Positions 53,870 through 62,241 of a stretch of 64,000 bases of DNA are shown here, piece after piece. The stretch is taken from the NCBI RefSeq assembly GCF_000770795.1, contig NZ_JRKJ01000004.1, positions 1 to 64,000 on the forward strand, read 5' to 3'. The notes beneath the pieces are model-generated. The model was given only the letters and a program-made list of their open reading frames with translations. It searched no databases and was not told the DNA's origin. The number at the start of each line of letters is the position of its first letter. Within the stretch, counting starts at the first letter, position 1. Origin of the DNA: Lysobacter dokdonensis DS-58 (GTDB taxonomy: Bacteria > Pseudomonadota > Gammaproteobacteria > Xanthomonadales > Xanthomonadaceae). Both the position numbers and the translations under genes were made by a program.

Positions 53870-55570
53870 ATGCAAGGTTTCTTCCAGTTCCTCTCAGAAA
53901 ACCCGTACATCCTGTTGTTCTTCACCGTGGGCATGGCCGTGTGGGTCGGCAAGTTCTCGGTGAAGGGCTACGGCCTGGGCATGGTCGCCGCGGCAGTGGT
54001 CGTCGGTGCGGCGCTCGCGACGTGGGCGTCGACCTACGGCGTCAAGCTGCAACTCGACAACTTCGCCAAGTCGCTCTTCTATTACCTGTTCATGTACGGC
54101 GTCGGCTTGCGCGTCGGTCCTGCGTTCTTCAACAGCCTGAAGAAGGACGGCATCACCTTCACCATCCTCGCCGTGGTGTGCGCGTGCCTGGGCCTGGCGC
54201 TGGTGGTGATCACCGCGAAGATGCTCTCGCTGCCGCCGGGCGCGGCGGGCGGCATCCTCGCCGGTTCGCAGACGATGTCCGCCGCGATCGGCACCGCGGA
54301 AATGGCCGTGGAACAGGGCGCGTACAAACTGCCCGCAGGCTCCACCGCCGAATCGGTCTCCGGCATGATCGCGCTCGGTTACGGCGTGACCTACATCTGG
54401 GGTACGGTCGGCATCATCCTGGTGTGCAAGTACCTGCCGCGCTGGTGGGGCGTCGATGCGCGCAAGGCCGCCAAGGAATACGAAAAGGCGCACGGCGTGC
54501 AGAACGTCGACGACATCGGCCTGACCGGCTATCGCGCGGGCGGCATCCGTGCCTATCGCGTCGAGAATGCGTCCACCGCGGGCCAGAGCATCGCCTCGCT
54601 CCGCAAGACCTATCCGCAATACCGCGTGGCCAACGTCGTGCGCAACGGCGAATCGCTCGGCGCCGATCCGGAGATCGTGCTGCAGCGGGGCGACGTGGTC
54701 GCGCTCGGTGGTCGCCTCGAAGAGCTCACCGCCAACCTCGGCCTGCTGGGTCCTGAAGTCGCCGACGCCGGCGCGCTGAACATCCCGCTCGACCAGGCCG
54801 AAGTACTCGTGACCAACAAGGCGCTGGAAGGCAAGCCGCTGGTGTCCTTCGCGCAGGAAGCCTTTGCCGGCCAGATCGGCGTGAGCCGCCTGGAGCGCAG
54901 CGGCGAACCGGTTCCGCTGGGCACCGACACCACGCTCAAGCGCTTCGACGTGCTCTATCTCACCGGGCTGAAGAGCGCGGTGGACAAGGTCGCGGGCATG
55001 TTCGGAAAGGTCGCGCGCCCCAGTACGTCGACCGATCTGCTCACGCTGTCGGGCGGCATGGTGCTCGGACTGCTGATCGGCAAGATCAACGTGCCCGTTG
55101 GGGATTTCTCGGTGGGCCTGGGCAACGCCGGCGGCTTACTCTTGTCGGGAATCTTCGTCTCCTCGATCGTCTCGCGCCTGCGCTATTTCGGCAGTACGCC
55201 GAATGCCGCGCGCAACATCCTGGAGGACCTAGGCCTGGTCACATTCATCGCCATCGTCGGCATCAACGCCGGCGCGACGCTGCTCGAACAGCTGACCGGC
55301 GCGATCGCGGTCAAGATCTTCATCGCCGGTTTCATCGCGAGCACGATTCCGCCGTTCATCACCTGGGCGATCGGTTACCACGTCTTCAAGATCAACCCGG
55401 CGGTGCTGATGGGCGGCGTGGCGGGTTCGCGGTCGCACTCGGGTCCCGCGCGCGAAGCCGCCAAGGAGATCGACAGCAGCGTGCCGTGGGTCGGATTCCC
55501 GGTCGGTTACGCGGTGTCGGGCGTGCTCTACACCGTGTTCGGCTACTTCGCGATGGTCCTGTCGCAATGA
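53870..55570 (+). CDS. AspT-family aspartate:alanine-type exchanger
   Basis: This 566-residue AAEx-family transporter has two membrane halves (about 10-195 and 385-565) of five helices each around a cytosolic region with two TrkA-C-like domains (about 210-375; GYRAGGIRAYRVEN, GDVVALGGRLEELT, KRFDVLYLTG). The GSQTMSAAIGTAEMAV and GVAGSRSHSGPAREAA segments match the family Gly-Ser/Thr motifs. AspT swaps a substrate for its decarboxylation product, so with the upstream enzyme it could build a proton-motive, acid-protective cycle. A GGAGAA ribosome-binding site precedes the ATG. Confidence 0.92.
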   Translation: MQGFFQFLSENPYILLFFTVGMAVWVGKFSVKGYGLGMVAAAVVVGAALATWASTYGVKLQLDNFAKSLFYYLFMYGVGLRVGPAFFNSLKKDGITFTILAVVCACLGLALVVITAKMLSLPPGAAGGILAGSQTMSAAIGTAEMAVEQGAYKLPAGSTAESVSGMIALGYGVTYIWGTVGIILVCKYLPRWWGVDARKAAKEYEKAHGVQNVDDIGLTGYRAGGIRAYRVENASTAGQSIASLRKTYPQYRVANVVRNGESLGADPEIVLQRGDVVALGGRLEELTANLGLLGPEVADAGALNIPLDQAEVLVTNKALEGKPLVSFAQEAFAGQIGVSRLERSGEPVPLGTDTTLKRFDVLYLTGLKSAVDKVAGMFGKVARPSTSTDLLTLSGGMVLGLLIGKINVPVGDFSVGLGNAGGLLLSGIFVSSIVSRLRYFGSTPNAARNILEDLGLVTFIAIVGINAGATLLEQLTGAIAVKIFIAGFIASTIPPFITWAIGYHVFKINPAVLMGGVAGSRSHSGPAREAAKEIDSSVPWVGFPVGYAVSGVLYTVFGYFAMVLSQ

Positions 55571-56910
55571 GGGCCGCACGCACATCGATGATCGCCGGCG
55601 TTCTCGGCGCACTGATCGCCGGTCCCGTCGCCGCACAGCAGGCCACGGTGCCGGCGACGGAGGTCGACGAGGAACATCCCGGCGATTCCAACGAAGACAC
55701 CGCCACGCACCTGGACGAGAGCTTCGGCCCGCAGACCTACGACGAGTGGGTGCGCGAAACGCGGCGCCAGGCGTGGGCCGACACCGACTGGAACGTGCAG
55801 ATCCGCTCGTACTATCTCGGGCGCGAGAAATACGACGACAGCGAGAGCGAAGCCTGGGCGCTCGGTGGTTCGGCCGGTTTCAAGACCGGCTACTTCCGCG
55901 AGCGCTTCTCCTTCGGCGCCACGCTCTACGGCTCGGCGCCGTTGTACGCACCGGATGAGAAGGACGGCACCTTGTTGCTCAAGCCGGGGCAGGAAGGCTA
56001 CGCGGTGCTCGGCGAGGCGTACGGCGAAGTGCTGTTCACGCCCGACGTGCACATGACCATCGGCGCGCGCGCGTTCGACACGCCGTACATCAACAAGAAC
56101 GACAGCCGCATGTCGCCCAACACCTTCCTCGGCGCGGTCGTGCAGGGGTTGCACGGCGACCCGAAGACCAGCCGCGGCCAGTGGCGCTGGGGCGCTGGGT
56201 ATCTCGACAAGATCAAGGAGCGCAACGCCGACGAATTCGTCTCGATGTCCGACGACGCCGGCGCATCGATCAAGCGCGGCGTGTACGCGGCCGGCGCCAA
56301 CTACACGCGCGGCGAGCTCTCGGTGGGCGCGGTGAACTACTGGAGCAGCAACGTCATCAACATCTTCTATACCGAGGCCAGGTACGCGGTGCCGATCGGT
56401 GCGAACGCCAAACTGCGCTTCGCGGGCCAGTACTCCGACCAGCAGAGCGTGGGCGACGACAGGCTGACGGGCAGCGACTTCCACGCCAAGCAATTCGGCC
56501 TGAAGGCCGAGCTCGCCGCGGGCGGCGCGTTGTTGACCGGCGCCTACACCAAGGCCAGCGGCGACCGCGACATGACCGCGCCGTGGAGCGGCTATCCCGG
56601 CTACACGAGCGTGCAGGTCGAGGATTTCAACCGCGCGGGCGAAGACGCCTGGTTGTTGCGCGCGCAATACACCTGGCCGAAGGACACAGGCATGAGCGCG
56701 TACGTGTTGTACGTCGCCGGCTCCGATCCCGATTCGGCGAGCGCGTTCGGCCGCGGCGAGACCGACTTCAACCTGCAATGGTCGCCGCCGGAAGGAAACC
56801 TCAAGGGTTTGATGGTCCGCCTGCGCTACGCGCATGTCGCGCAGGACGATCCGGGCGATACGGATCTCAACGACTTGCGCGTGATGGTCTATTACGACCT
56901 GCCGTTCTGA
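55567..56910 (+). CDS. OprD-like outer-membrane porin
   Basis: This 447-residue protein has a signal peptide (cut after VAA), a short acidic linker, and repeated amphipathic strands (WNVQIRSYYLGREKYD, AWALGGSAGFKTGYF, FSFGATLYGSAPLY, LSVGAVNYWSSNVINIFYTEARY) ending in Phe (VMVYYDLPF). RSYYLGRE and the LNDLRVMVYYDL end are characteristic of OprD-type channels for basic amino acids and small acids. The ATG overlaps the exchanger stop by 4 bp. It could admit the decarboxylase substrate or release its product. Confidence 0.85.
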   Translation: MRAARTSMIAGVLGALIAGPVAAQQATVPATEVDEEHPGDSNEDTATHLDESFGPQTYDEWVRETRRQAWADTDWNVQIRSYYLGREKYDDSESEAWALGGSAGFKTGYFRERFSFGATLYGSAPLYAPDEKDGTLLLKPGQEGYAVLGEAYGEVLFTPDVHMTIGARAFDTPYINKNDSRMSPNTFLGAVVQGLHGDPKTSRGQWRWGAGYLDKIKERNADEFVSMSDDAGASIKRGVYAAGANYTRGELSVGAVNYWSSNVINIFYTEARYAVPIGANAKLRFAGQYSDQQSVGDDRLTGSDFHAKQFGLKAELAAGGALLTGAYTKASGDRDMTAPWSGYPGYTSVQVEDFNRAGEDAWLLRAQYTWPKDTGMSAYVLYVAGSDPDSASAFGRGETDFNLQWSPPEGNLKGLMVRLRYAHVAQDDPGDTDLNDLRVMVYYDLPF

Positions 56911-56917
56911 GGAGAGG

Positions 56918-58270
56918 ATGATGGCGATGCAACGCACGATCCTGGCATTGGCCTGCATGCTGACGGTGGCGGGAGGCGCCGCCGCGCAGACGGCGCCGAC
57001 CGAACGCGCATCGTCGTCGCAGTCCGCACCGGCCGCAACGCAAAGCGCGGCGTTCGCAAAGGAGGAGATCGCCGCGCTCGTCGCACCGGTCGCGCTGTAT
57101 CCCGACTCGCTGCTCGCGCAAGTGCTGATGGCCTCCACGTACCCCGGCGACGTGGCCGATGCGGCCGCGTGGGCGAAGGCCCATCCCGACATGAAGGGCG
57201 ACGCCGCGGTGAAGGCGGTCGCGAAGGAAGACTGGGACGCGAGCGTGCAATCGCTGGTCGCCTTCCCCGCCGCGATCCTGATGATGGGCCAGGACATCGC
57301 GTGGGTGCAGAAGCTCGGCGATGCGTTCCTCGCGCAGCCCAATGACGTGATGGCCACGGCGCAGGAACTGCGCAAGAAGGCGCAATCCACCGGGAACCTG
57401 AAGTCAAACGAGTACCAGACAGTCTCCAGCGAAGGCCAGAACGTCGTCATCCAGCCCACGCAGACCAACACGGTCTACGTGCCGGCCTACGACACCAACG
57501 TCGTCTACGGCAGCTGGGGCTACGGGTACCCGCCCTACTACTACCCGCCGGCTGCGTACTACCCGGGCTACGCGTTCGCGTCGGGCGTGTTCTGGGGCGC
57601 GGCCATCGGCATTTCGATCGGCTTCTGGGGCGATTGCGATTGGGGCGGCGGCGACGTCAACATCAATTCCAATCGCTACAACGAGTTCAACCGAAACATC
57701 GATCGCGGCGATCGGCAGACGGGCGATCGCGGCAACCAGCGCTTCCAGCACGACGGATCGCGCCGCGATGGCGTGCCCTATCGCGACCAGGCCAGTCGCG
57801 AGAAGTACGGCAACCGGCAGGCGGGCGGCGAGTCGCGCGGTCAGTTCCGCGGCGAGGACGCGGGGCGCACGCAATCGCGCGAACAGGCGCGGCAACAGAT
57901 GGAACGCCAGGGCATGGACCCGGCGCGCAACAACCAGCAGGCGCGCGATCGTGCGCAGACGGCCTCGCGCGATCCGCGTTCGTCGATGGCCGAGGGTGGG
58001 CGCGTCGATCGCGGTCCCGGCGGCTCGGCGTCGCAATATCGCCAGAGCGGCGCGAACAACGCCGGCTCGCGCGATCTCGCGCGCAGCAGCGGCGGACGCG
58101 GCGATTACGGCAACTCGCGCAACAACGCGTTCTCCGGCGCGAGCAATTCGGGAGCGTCGCGCCAGGCGGCCAGCCGCGGGCGTTCGAGCCAGGGCATGTC
58201 GCGCGGCAGCAGCGCCGGGCGTTCGATGAGCCGTCCTTCGCGGGGCGGCGGTGGAGGGCGTCGTCGATGA
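56918..58270 (+). CDS. DUF3300 protein with Arg/Gly/Ser-rich tail
   Basis: This 450-residue exported protein has a signal peptide, a DUF3300 domain (about 40-180; IAALVAPVALYPDSLLAQVLMA and WDASVQSLVAFPAAILMM regions), a Tyr/Pro-rich segment (GYPPYYYPPAAYYPGY) and, from about residue 255 on, a low-complexity, basic Arg/Gly/Ser/Gln tail ending SRGGGGGRRR. GGAGAGG is the ribosome-binding site. It overlaps the DUF2950 gene by 4 bp. DUF3300 and DUF2950 genes are commonly paired. Function is unknown. Confidence 0.88.
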   Translation: MMAMQRTILALACMLTVAGGAAAQTAPTERASSSQSAPAATQSAAFAKEEIAALVAPVALYPDSLLAQVLMASTYPGDVADAAAWAKAHPDMKGDAAVKAVAKEDWDASVQSLVAFPAAILMMGQDIAWVQKLGDAFLAQPNDVMATAQELRKKAQSTGNLKSNEYQTVSSEGQNVVIQPTQTNTVYVPAYDTNVVYGSWGYGYPPYYYPPAAYYPGYAFASGVFWGAAIGISIGFWGDCDWGGGDVNINSNRYNEFNRNIDRGDRQTGDRGNQRFQHDGSRRDGVPYRDQASREKYGNRQAGGESRGQFRGEDAGRTQSREQARQQMERQGMDPARNNQQARDRAQTASRDPRSSMAEGGRVDRGPGGSASQYRQSGANNAGSRDLARSSGGRGDYGNSRNNAFSGASNSGASRQAASRGRSSQGMSRGSSAGRSMSRPSRGGGGGRRR

Positions 58271-59166
58271 ACACGTTCGCGAAAACAACGTTGTGCCTGG
58301 CCCTTGCGGCGCTCGCGTTTCCCGCGCTCGCGCAACAGGCCTATCCCACGCCGCAGGCGGCGGCCGATGCGCTCGTCGATGCGCTCGGCACGACCAAGGC
58401 CGACGCGACCAAGCTCGCGCAGGTGTTCGGTAACGACTGGCGCGACTACGTGCCGGAGGACAGCATCGACCGCAAGGATGTCGATGCCTTCCTCGAAAAA
58501 TATCGCGCCTCGCATGCGTTCACCGAAGGCAAGCCCGGAAGCCGCACGCTCGTGGCCGGCGCCGACAAATGGACCTTCCCGGTGCCGCTCGAACACGGTG
58601 AAGGCGGCTGGCGCTTCGACCTCGCCGCCGGCGCCGACGAAATCCGCGCGCGACGCATCGGCCGCAACGAGCTCGATGTGGAACAGGCGATCCGGGCCTA
58701 CCACGACGCGCAGATGGATTACGCCGAGGCCGATCGCGATGGCGACGGCGTGCTCGAATACGCGCAGAAACTGGTGAGCACCGACGGCACGCACGACGGC
58801 CTGTTCTGGGCGCCCGACGACAGCGGGCAAGTCAGTCCGTTGGGGCCGCTGTTCGGCGACGACACGCCGAAGGGCGATTACCTTGGCTACCACTACAAGA
58901 TCCTGACGAAGCAGGGGCCGTCGGCGCCCGGTGGCGCGCGCGACTTCATGGTCGGCAAGGACATGATGCGCGGCTTCGCGCTGGTCGCCTGGCCCGCGAA
59001 GTACGGCGACACCGGCCTGGTCACCTTCGTCATCGGTTACGACGGGCAGGTGTTCGAGCGCAACCTTGGCGACGACACCGAGTCCATCGTGCGCGCGATG
59101 ACGCAATACGATCCGGACAGCGAGTGGAAGGACGTGCCCGAAGTGAAAGTCGCGGGCGCCGACTAA
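58267..59166 (+). CDS. DUF2950 exported protein
   Basis: This 299-residue protein has a signal peptide (cut after ALA) and the DUF2950 features YPTPQAAADALVDAL, WTFPVPLEHGEGGWRFDLAAG, DYAEADRDGDGVLEYAQKL (calcium-loop-like) and GPLFGDDTPKGDYLGYHYKIL. It is the last gene of the plus-strand operon. Its stop overlaps that of the convergent MscS gene. Function is unknown, but pairing with DUF3300 suggests one envelope complex. Confidence 0.9.
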   Translation: MNTFAKTTLCLALAALAFPALAQQAYPTPQAAADALVDALGTTKADATKLAQVFGNDWRDYVPEDSIDRKDVDAFLEKYRASHAFTEGKPGSRTLVAGADKWTFPVPLEHGEGGWRFDLAAGADEIRARRIGRNELDVEQAIRAYHDAQMDYAEADRDGDGVLEYAQKLVSTDGTHDGLFWAPDDSGQVSPLGPLFGDDTPKGDYLGYHYKILTKQGPSAPGGARDFMVGKDMMRGFALVAWPAKYGDTGLVTFVIGYDGQVFERNLGDDTESIVRAMTQYDPDSEWKDVPEVKVAGAD

Positions 59167-60806
59167 CCGTCGGCGCTGCCTTCCCAATGCGCCCTGGGGA
59201 CGACCTTCGCCGTCTCCGGGTCGCCTTCGTAATGCGGCGTCATGATCTGCACGCCGGCGCCGTTGAACACGTCCTGGATCTGCGCGTGCAACGCGCTCAG
59301 CGCGATCCAGCGTTGCTGCACGTCGCCGATGCGCGCGCGCAGGCGGTATTCGATGCCGAAGTCGCCGAGCGCGGTCTGCAACACCATCGGCGGCGGCGTT
59401 TCGATCACGTCGGGCGTGCCGCGCGCGGCGTCGAGCAACAGGCGATGCACCTGGCGCCACGGCACGTCGTAACCGATCACCACGACGGCCTGCAGCCAGA
59501 CGCCCGGCCCTTCCGGCGCGCGCGACAGATTCTCCAGCTTGCCCGCCATCACCACGCTGTTCGGGAAACTCACCTCCACGCCCAGCGGCGTGCGAATGCG
59601 CGTGGTGAACAACGCGATTTGCTGCACCGTGCCCTCGACGTCACCGACGCGCACGACGTCGCCGACGCTCATCATGCGTGAGTACAGCAGCGTGAAGCCG
59701 CCCGCCGCCTGCCCGACGATGCTCGACGCGCCGAGCGACACCATCAATCCGACGAACAGGCTCAAGCCCTTGAACGCATCGGTTTCCGCGCCGGGCAGGT
59801 ACGGATAGGCCATCGCGAGCGCGAACAGCCAGACGATCGCGACGACGATCTTGCGCGTGGGTTCGGCGAGCTGCGAGTCGATGCCGACCAACCGGAAGCG
59901 CCCGTGCTCGACGCCCTGGAACGCCAGGCGGATGGCCTGCACGAACACGCGCGCGACCAGCAGGATGACGATCGCCGTGACCAGTCCGGGGACCGCGTGC
60001 AGGATGGCGTTGCCCCACTTCGACAGCCGGCCCGCCATCCATTGCGTCATCGCGCCGGCCCACGGCTGCGTCCAGACGAATTGCGCGAAGCAGAACCGCA
60101 GCCATTCCTCGATGACGAAGAGCACGAGGATCCAGGCGAACACGCGCGCAAGGCCGCGCCCGCTGGCGAGGAAGGCGAGTGCCATCTGGCGCGCGGATTC
60201 GTTGGGGATGCGCGTCAGTCGCGCGGTCGCCCACGCATCCACCCGCGAACGCAGGCGCGCGAGCGACCAGCGCAGGATCCACAACCCGAGCAGCATCGCG
60301 ACGGTCGCGATCAGGCTCCAGCCGATGCCGCGCGCCAGGCGTGCCGGCGCGCGCGCGGTTTCGGAGGCGCGGACGGCGTCGGTCAGGCGCGCGAGGATCG
60401 CATCGCGGGCGCCGGCCAGCGTTTCGTTGCGCAAGGTGTCGACATCGGCCGGCGTCACGACGGTCACCAGTTGCCCGTCGAGCAGGATGACCACGCCCTG
60501 CGGCGCGTCCTGGGACGTCGCCTTCGCCACGCCGTGGTGTTCGACGATGCGCTCGATGTTGGCTTCCGCGGCGCGCGCGCGCATCTGCGGCGTGTTGCCC
60601 AGGAAGCGGGAGCGGAAGGTGACGATGTCGCGGTTGAAGAAACGCGCGGTGGCGGTGTCCTGGAGACTGGCGGCAGGCGCGGTGGTCGCCGGCGTGGGAA
60701 CGCTCGTCGCGGGCGTCGCGTGCGCGAGCCCGGCCACGAGCACGACGCAGGCCAGCGCGAGCCCGCGCAGCCAGCCGATCCGCCCGATGGAAGTGCGTCC
60801 CCGCAT
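59163..60806 (-). CDS. MscS-family mechanosensitive channel
   Basis: This protein of about 547 residues has a signal peptide (ending AHA), a periplasmic N-terminal domain, about five membrane helices, and the MscS pore helix and vestibule: FVGLMVSLGASSIVGQAAGG, then LLYSRMMSVGDVVRVGDVEG and FPNSVVMAGKLENLSR. It relieves osmotic downshock by passing solutes. The larger size and periplasmic domain place it with MscK/YbdG-like members rather than small MscS. A start at 60824 adds six residues. Confidence 0.9.
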   Translation of the reverse strand: MRGRTSIGRIGWLRGLALACVVLVAGLAHATPATSVPTPATTAPAASLQDTATARFFNRDIVTFRSRFLGNTPQMRARAAEANIERIVEHHGVAKATSQDAPQGVVILLDGQLVTVVTPADVDTLRNETLAGARDAILARLTDAVRASETARAPARLARGIGWSLIATVAMLLGLWILRWSLARLRSRVDAWATARLTRIPNESARQMALAFLASGRGLARVFAWILVLFVIEEWLRFCFAQFVWTQPWAGAMTQWMAGRLSKWGNAILHAVPGLVTAIVILLVARVFVQAIRLAFQGVEHGRFRLVGIDSQLAEPTRKIVVAIVWLFALAMAYPYLPGAETDAFKGLSLFVGLMVSLGASSIVGQAAGGFTLLYSRMMSVGDVVRVGDVEGTVQQIALFTTRIRTPLGVEVSFPNSVVMAGKLENLSRAPEGPGVWLQAVVVIGYDVPWRQVHRLLLDAARGTPDVIETPPPMVLQTALGDFGIEYRLRARIGDVQQRWIALSALHAQIQDVFNGAGVQIMTPHYEGDPETAKVVPRAHWEGSADG

Positions 60807-60928
60807 GGCGGATGGAACGGGCAATCGGTGCGCCGGCGGCCGTGTTGCTTCGGGTTTCTGCTACGCAACGCATGCCCGGCGCGCGGGGTTGGCGCTACGC
60901 TTCACGCCAGACCACGGGGAGAACCACG

Positions 60929-61696
60929 ATGCACCGTTTCCTGTTTGCCCTGGCGCTGGCCGGCGCCTGCGCGTCCGCCTGCGCCCAGGACGCGCCGACG
61001 CCCACCGAACAGGAAACCGATGCGCTCGCCACCGCTGCCACGCGGGGCGTGGCCCTGTGGCGCCTGGATCGCGCGGCCGTCGCCGCCGAAGTCGTCGCCA
61101 ACGACACGCGCAAGTTCCGCAAGGACGAGCGCGTCACCGGTTTCACCACCCGGCAGGACGGCGATGCGATCGTCGTGTCGTGGGTCGACACGACCCCGGT
61201 CGCGCTCTACCGCGTGCGCGTCGGCGCAGACGGCGTGGCCGGTGAGCTGGAAACACTGGAAACCCCCGCGGCGCTCACGCCCGACGAGGCGGCGCAGGCC
61301 CGCGCCCTCGCGGTCGCGGTGCCGCTCGTGCAGCCGACGTGCACGGAAAGCTACCGCAGCCTTGCATTGCCCTCGGGCGATGCGCGCTGGTCCGTCTATC
61401 TATTGCCCGTGACCACGAAGGAAGCCGTCGTGCCCTTCGGAGGTTCGTATCGCATCGATGTCGCCGACGGCGCGGTGGCGTCCCAGCGCGCATACGCGAA
61501 GACCTGCATCACCCTCGACACCAAGCCCGGCACGGTGGCGACCATGGTGACGAGCGAGGGCGACGCGACGCCGACCGACGTGCACGTGTTCTGGCAACTG
61601 TGGTCGAAGACCCCGATGTACGTGCATACGCCGCGCGGCCTCTGGGCGATCCAGGAAGGCCACGCCGCGTTGCTGGAACGCCCGAAGGGGCAGTGA
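60929..61696 (+). CDS. Exported protein of unknown function
   Basis: This 255-residue protein has a signal peptide (MHRFLFALALAGACASACA, cut before Q or D) and a mature part of mixed strands with two Cys (CTESYR and KTCITLD) that may form a disulfide. VHTPRGLWAIQEGHAALLER closes the chain. I recognise no family. GGGGAGAA is a good ribosome-binding site. It is divergent from mscS and convergent with the PepSY gene (3-bp gap). Confidence 0.75.
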   Translation: MHRFLFALALAGACASACAQDAPTPTEQETDALATAATRGVALWRLDRAAVAAEVVANDTRKFRKDERVTGFTTRQDGDAIVVSWVDTTPVALYRVRVGADGVAGELETLETPAALTPDEAAQARALAVAVPLVQPTCTESYRSLALPSGDARWSVYLLPVTTKEAVVPFGGSYRIDVADGAVASQRAYAKTCITLDTKPGTVATMVTSEGDATPTDVHVFWQLWSKTPMYVHTPRGLWAIQEGHAALLERPKGQ

Positions 61697-61699
61697 CGG

Positions 61700-62137
61700 T
61701 CAGCAGCCGTCGGGCAGGCGTTGCACGATCGACTGCGACCCCGCGTCCACGCGCAGCGACACACAGCGTCCCTGTGCATCCATCGCGTCGACTTCCCACA
61801 AGCCGCCTTCGTATTCGGCGAGCTCCATCATCGTGTAGCCCTTGTCGGCGACGAGTTGCGAGACCGAATTGAGCGCGTCGATGGACCGCGTGCCGGCGCC
61901 GTCGAAGATGCGCCCGGTCTGCGGGTCGACCGCCACCTCGCGCCACGTCACGCTGCCCGACTTGCGGACCTTGGCTTCCCACAGGCCATCGTCGAGATCG
62001 ATGTCGAAGACGTTGTGGTAGCCGGCGGCGTGCAGCACCGCTTGGAGCTGCGTCGGAGTGCGGACCGGCGCGGCCGCGGGCGTGGTCGCGATCGCGACGA
62101 GGGGAACCAGGAGCGAGGCGAACAGGAACATGCGCAT
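61700..62137 (-). CDS. Exported protein with two PepSY-like domains
   Basis: This 145-residue protein has a signal peptide (cut near ATTPAAA) and two related units: LQAVLHAAGYHNVFDIDLDD with WEAKVRKSGSVTWREVAVD, and LVADKGYTMMELAEYEGG with WEVDAMDAQGRCVSLRVD. This is the PepSY pattern of strand-helix-strand domains thought to modulate periplasmic proteases. It lies 104 bp downstream of trpE on the same strand. The gap between them shows nothing of note. Confidence 0.8.
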   Translation of the reverse strand: MRMFLFASLLVPLVAIATTPAAAPVRTPTQLQAVLHAAGYHNVFDIDLDDGLWEAKVRKSGSVTWREVAVDPQTGRIFDGAGTRSIDALNSVSQLVADKGYTMMELAEYEGGLWEVDAMDAQGRCVSLRVDAGSQSIVQRLPDGC

Positions 62138-62241
62138 GGGGGAATCTCCACGGGGGGCGCCGCACGTTGCGTCCCCGCGGACGATGCGATCAACGCGATT
62201 GTTCTCGGCTTGTCGGCCTGCTTTCCCGCCACCATCACGCG

